Of a stretch of 6,686 nucleotides of DNA, positions 4,973 to 6,686 are shown one piece after another. How positions within the stretch are numbered: position 1 is the first letter of the stretch; each line of letters opens with the position of its first letter. The translations under genes and the position numbers were made by a program. Under the pieces are notes generated by a model. It saw only the letters and a program-made list of their open reading frames with translations. It did no database searches and was not told the DNA's origin. The stretch spans positions 1 to 6,686 of the forward strand of contig CALDGT010000218.1 of the NCBI GenBank assembly GCA_937942935.1. The letters run 5' to 3'. This DNA comes from an uncultured Chloroflexota bacterium (GTDB lineage Bacteria; Chloroflexota; Anaerolineae; Aggregatilineales; Phototrophicaceae).

Positions 4973-5832
4973 TGCGATTTATCATCCTTTTTCTTGATTT
5001 CTGGCTTAGGCAAATCGGGCAAGGGCAAAACACGCCTACGCGGTTTGTCTAATGAAATATCTTTGATAAACATTTGCTCGGTAGGTGTATTTGGGACATT
5101 ATCATCTGGTAGATGTGCCAAATCGGGCGGTTTTTGTGAATTTGTCGTGTTATTGGTGGATGACAGTTCACCATATAAAGGATTCAATCGCCCTGTTTTG
5201 GGGAGCAAAGTCGGTTTTAAGGGGATTTCTTTGGGTTTTTCGGTCACAATGGTGTCGAGGATTGGTTTATCGAACAATGTCAGCATAATATGAGTCACAC
5301 TGCCCTTCAGCAGTTGACGGAGCAATGCGACACATTGTGATTGAATATCTTCATAAACAGCAGGGAGCAAATCGCCTGCTTCTAAATCTTTGAGCAAAAT
5401 ATCCATCAGTGACAATAATTCATAATTCGTCACCTCATTGGCATTCGGTTGGCGCATCGCTAAATAGGGCAAAACAATCCCCGCCATCCCATTCAAGACA
5501 GGTGAGGCATCGCCAATTAATACCACAACTGGCGGGGTGAGTTTATCGGCATATTGGGCTTGGATATTGCTGAATGTCGGAAAGAGTGTGCGTGCCAATA
5601 ATCCATAAAAATGTGCATGAAGATTCACCCATGCTTCGACTTGTACATCAACAGCTTTTGGGGCAGATAAACTGCCAACCATCACCAAAACACCATAACG
5701 GGCTAAATCGCGGGCGAGTTTTTGCACACGCCCCACTTTATCCCCTGCTTGTGACCAACCTGCGGGTGTGAGATGTGGCGCGTGCCGTTGGGCGAGTTTG
5801 TATAAAATGCGTTCAAGACGGTCAATTGCCAT
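4969..5832 (-). CDS. Uncharacterised protein with Pro/Lys-rich tail containing LPKTG; first gene of the sortase operon
   Basis: I do not recognise a family. With ATG 5832 the product has 287 residues; an in-frame TTG at 5850 would add six. Residues 1-195 look folded and mainly helical, with short hydrophobic strands such as YGVLVMVGS (46-54) and PPVVVLIGDAS (100-110). From about 198 the chain becomes disordered: rich in Pro, Lys, Asp and Asn, ending in a basic RRRVLPLPDLPKPEIKKK stretch. The tail holds LPKTG (210-214), which matches the LPxTG sortase motif, but no hydrophobic helix follows and there is no signal peptide. It may therefore be chance. No Shine-Dalgarno is clear for either start. 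The gene overlaps the TPR gene by four bases and heads the operon ending in the sortase and a small membrane protein. A structural or adaptor role is possible; no enzyme motif is seen. Confidence 0.82.
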   Translation of the reverse strand: MAIDRLERILYKLAQRHAPHLTPAGWSQAGDKVGRVQKLARDLARYGVLVMVGSLSAPKAVDVQVEAWVNLHAHFYGLLARTLFPTFSNIQAQYADKLTPPVVVLIGDASPVLNGMAGIVLPYLAMRQPNANEVTNYELLSLMDILLKDLEAGDLLPAVYEDIQSQCVALLRQLLKGSVTHIMLTLFDKPILDTIVTEKPKEIPLKPTLLPKTGRLNPLYGELSSTNNTTNSQKPPDLAHLPDDNVPNTPTEQMFIKDISLDKPRRRVLPLPDLPKPEIKKKDDKSQ

Positions 5833-5875
5833 ATCAATTTTATCTATCAATCATCAAAAAATAATAACCATCCTC

Positions 5876-5881
5876 ATTATA
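5876..5881 (-). promoter_or_regulatory. Candidate -10 box for the four-gene sortase operon
   Basis: A perfect TATAAT is present on the minus strand in the 57-base spacer after the LysE-type gene, about 44 bases before the ATG at 5832. It is preceded by GGT, not TGn, and no good -35 is seen. The same spacer has a weak ATAAT/ATTAT stem followed by a T-run on the minus strand, which might partly terminate the upstream transcript, so readthrough from the exporter gene is also possible. Confidence 0.35.
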
Positions 5882-5889
5882 ACCCAAAA

Positions 5890-6507
5890 CTAACTTAAAA
5901 TTCCGCCAAGAATTAGCCAAATTCCTAAAATTGCCAACACAATAACAGAGAGGGTGAGCATAATGCGTGTGAAGCGTTGGTCAACACGGCGCAAGCGGTC
6001 AAAAACCACCACCCACATCGCCAATAGGCTCAAAAAGGTGATATAAAACGCCAGCATCAGCGAGGCGGCATGTGCCAGCGATATATCTAGGGCTTGGCGC
6101 AAAAGTGGTCCTGTAATTGTCCCCCAAAAGATATACGGACCGGGGCTAAGGGCATTCATCAAAAATCCACGCAACATTAAATCGCGTGTGTTGGTAGGAA
6201 CATCCACTTGTGTATCAAAATTTATCCCTTTTTGGAGCGATTTCCATGTCGCCCATGCTAACCACAAGGTATATGCGCCGCCCGCTATTTGAATGAGTCG
6301 CACGCCAGAATCGGACAATTGTCCCAAAATAAAGGTCATGGTGATGATAATGGGAATATCCACTAATAACGGAGAAAAGATGACCAAAATCCCCCTGCGC
6401 CATCCATAAGTGAGTGTGGTGCTAATAATATACATCGTAAAGGGTCCCAAAGCTGTGCCTGCGGCAAATCCAAACCCAATCGCTGGAAAAACGAACATTT
6501 CGAGCAT
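5890..6507 (-). CDS. LysE-family (RhtB-like) amino-acid/small-molecule exporter
   Basis: The 205-residue, very hydrophobic protein has the length and layout of LysE-superfamily exporters: about six membrane helices in an inner membrane protein that pumps amino acids or related small molecules out, driven by the proton gradient. Visible features are the first-helix motif TALGPFTMYIISTTLTYGWRR (family PGP...G.R.G), the second helix with Asp50 in PLLVDIP, the charged cytoplasmic loop about 89-112, and the NALSPGPYIFWG segment (118-129), where the family usually reads N-P-K/G. Later helices are about 140-165 and 183-204. ATG 6507 is preceded by AAGGA at suitable spacing; Met4 is a less favoured start. 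The gene has its own promoter-like element and follows a terminator, so it is probably transcribed alone or reads into the sortase operon. Substrate cannot be told; the variant second motif suggests a divergent branch. Confidence 0.88.
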   Translation of the reverse strand: MLEMFVFPAIGFGFAAGTALGPFTMYIISTTLTYGWRRGILVIFSPLLVDIPIIITMTFILGQLSDSGVRLIQIAGGAYTLWLAWATWKSLQKGINFDTQVDVPTNTRDLMLRGFLMNALSPGPYIFWGTITGPLLRQALDISLAHAASLMLAFYITFLSLLAMWVVVFDRLRRVDQRFTRIMLTLSVIVLAILGIWLILGGILS

Positions 6508-6548
6508 AAACAGCCATCCTTTTTGATATGCGATTGTAATAAAGGATG

Positions 6549-6557
6549 ATTATAACA
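6549..6557 (-). promoter_or_regulatory. Extended -10 promoter for the LysE-type gene
   Basis: The minus strand reads TGTTATAAT, an extended -10 identical to the one before the MaoC gene. It lies about 42 bases upstream of the ATG at 6507 and directly after the terminator of the previous gene. The -35 region would fall inside the terminator hairpin and does not match consensus. Confidence 0.5.
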
Positions 6558-6560
6558 GAT

Positions 6561-6594
6561 AAAAAATCGGCATGATGTTCTTATCATGCCGATT
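6561..6594 (-). terminator. Rho-independent terminator of the right-edge hydrolase gene
   Basis: On the minus strand a perfect 12-bp stem (AATCGGCATGAT paired with ATCATGCCGATT, arms 6583-6594 and 6565-6576) with a 6-base loop is followed by a T-run (complement of the A-run at 6561-6566). It begins nine bases after the TAA at 6604. This is the only textbook intrinsic terminator in the window. Confidence 0.85.
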
Positions 6595-6603
6595 GCTAAG
6601 GGA

Positions 6604-6686
6604 TTAGGCATATTGCGCCAAAAATTCGAGTAATGCGGTGTTGGTGTCTTTGGGGTTATTCACATTAGACGCATGGGCGGCATCTG
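6604..6686 (-). CDS. 3' end of a probable alpha/beta hydrolase (partial, cut by window edge)
   Basis: The last 26 codons of a minus-strand gene are present, ending with TAA at 6606-6604. They encode DAAHASNVNNPKDTNTALLEF and then LAQYA. This matches the C-terminus of alpha/beta hydrolases of the enol-lactonase/haloperoxidase type, where the catalytic His lies in a (G/A)-A-H-x-S-N-(V/I/L)-E-x-P pattern and the chain ends in LLxFL. On that reading His at codon 4 of the fragment is the catalytic histidine. The nucleophile and acid residues are outside the window, so substrate and exact family cannot be given. An intrinsic terminator follows the stop codon. Confidence 0.72.
   Translation of the reverse strand, partial: DAAHASNVNNPKDTNTALLEFLAQYA

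Noticed and set aside
6363..6611. 82-residue minus-strand frame spanning the terminator and exporter start
   Set aside because: It crosses a strong terminator and overlaps the LysE-type gene in another frame; the product has no recognisable features.

Overview
The window looks like ordinary chromosome of a free-living bacterium, most likely a member of the Chloroflexota (Anaerolineae-like). The clues are indirect: moderate GC by eye, a sortase with a Pro/Thr-rich linker, a LuxR-type regulator with a degenerate receiver, a 40-residue-period TPR protein, and an intergenic repeat beginning CTCACCCCTAAATCCCC, a type I associate with Chloroflexota and some cyanobacteria. No rRNA, tRNA, CRISPR array, transposase or phage gene is visible.

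Layout: nearly everything is on the minus strand; only alanine dehydrogenase (ald, 1504-2619) is on plus. From the left there is the 5' end of an unrecognised minus-strand gene (1-74), a MaoC-type hydratase (76-534) one base upstream of it, and a LuxR-type regulator (579-1232). A 271-bp divergent spacer follows; it holds a repeat element and promoter-like elements and leads to ald. ald converges on a minus-strand membrane protein (2732-3367). Between their stop codons lie two hairpins that share the same internal loop while their stems differ by compensating changes. Each is in sense orientation to the gene that ends beside it.

From 5832 down to 2732 runs a tight four-gene operon: an unrecognised protein with a disordered Pro/Lys-rich tail that contains LPKTG, a TPR protein coupled by an ATGA overlap, a sortase, and a small two-helix membrane protein. 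This is the most interesting gene set, because a sortase is co-transcribed with uncharacterised partners. Upstream is a LysE-type exporter (5890-6507). At the right edge is the 3' end of a probable alpha/beta hydrolase followed by a clear intrinsic terminator.

The genes do not form one pathway. Alanine dehydrogenase and the LysE exporter both concern amino acids but are separated by the sortase operon, and the MaoC hydratase belongs to CoA-thioester chemistry. Several minus-strand spacers carry a consensus TATAAT, two of them in extended TGnTATAAT form, suggesting housekeeping promoters.
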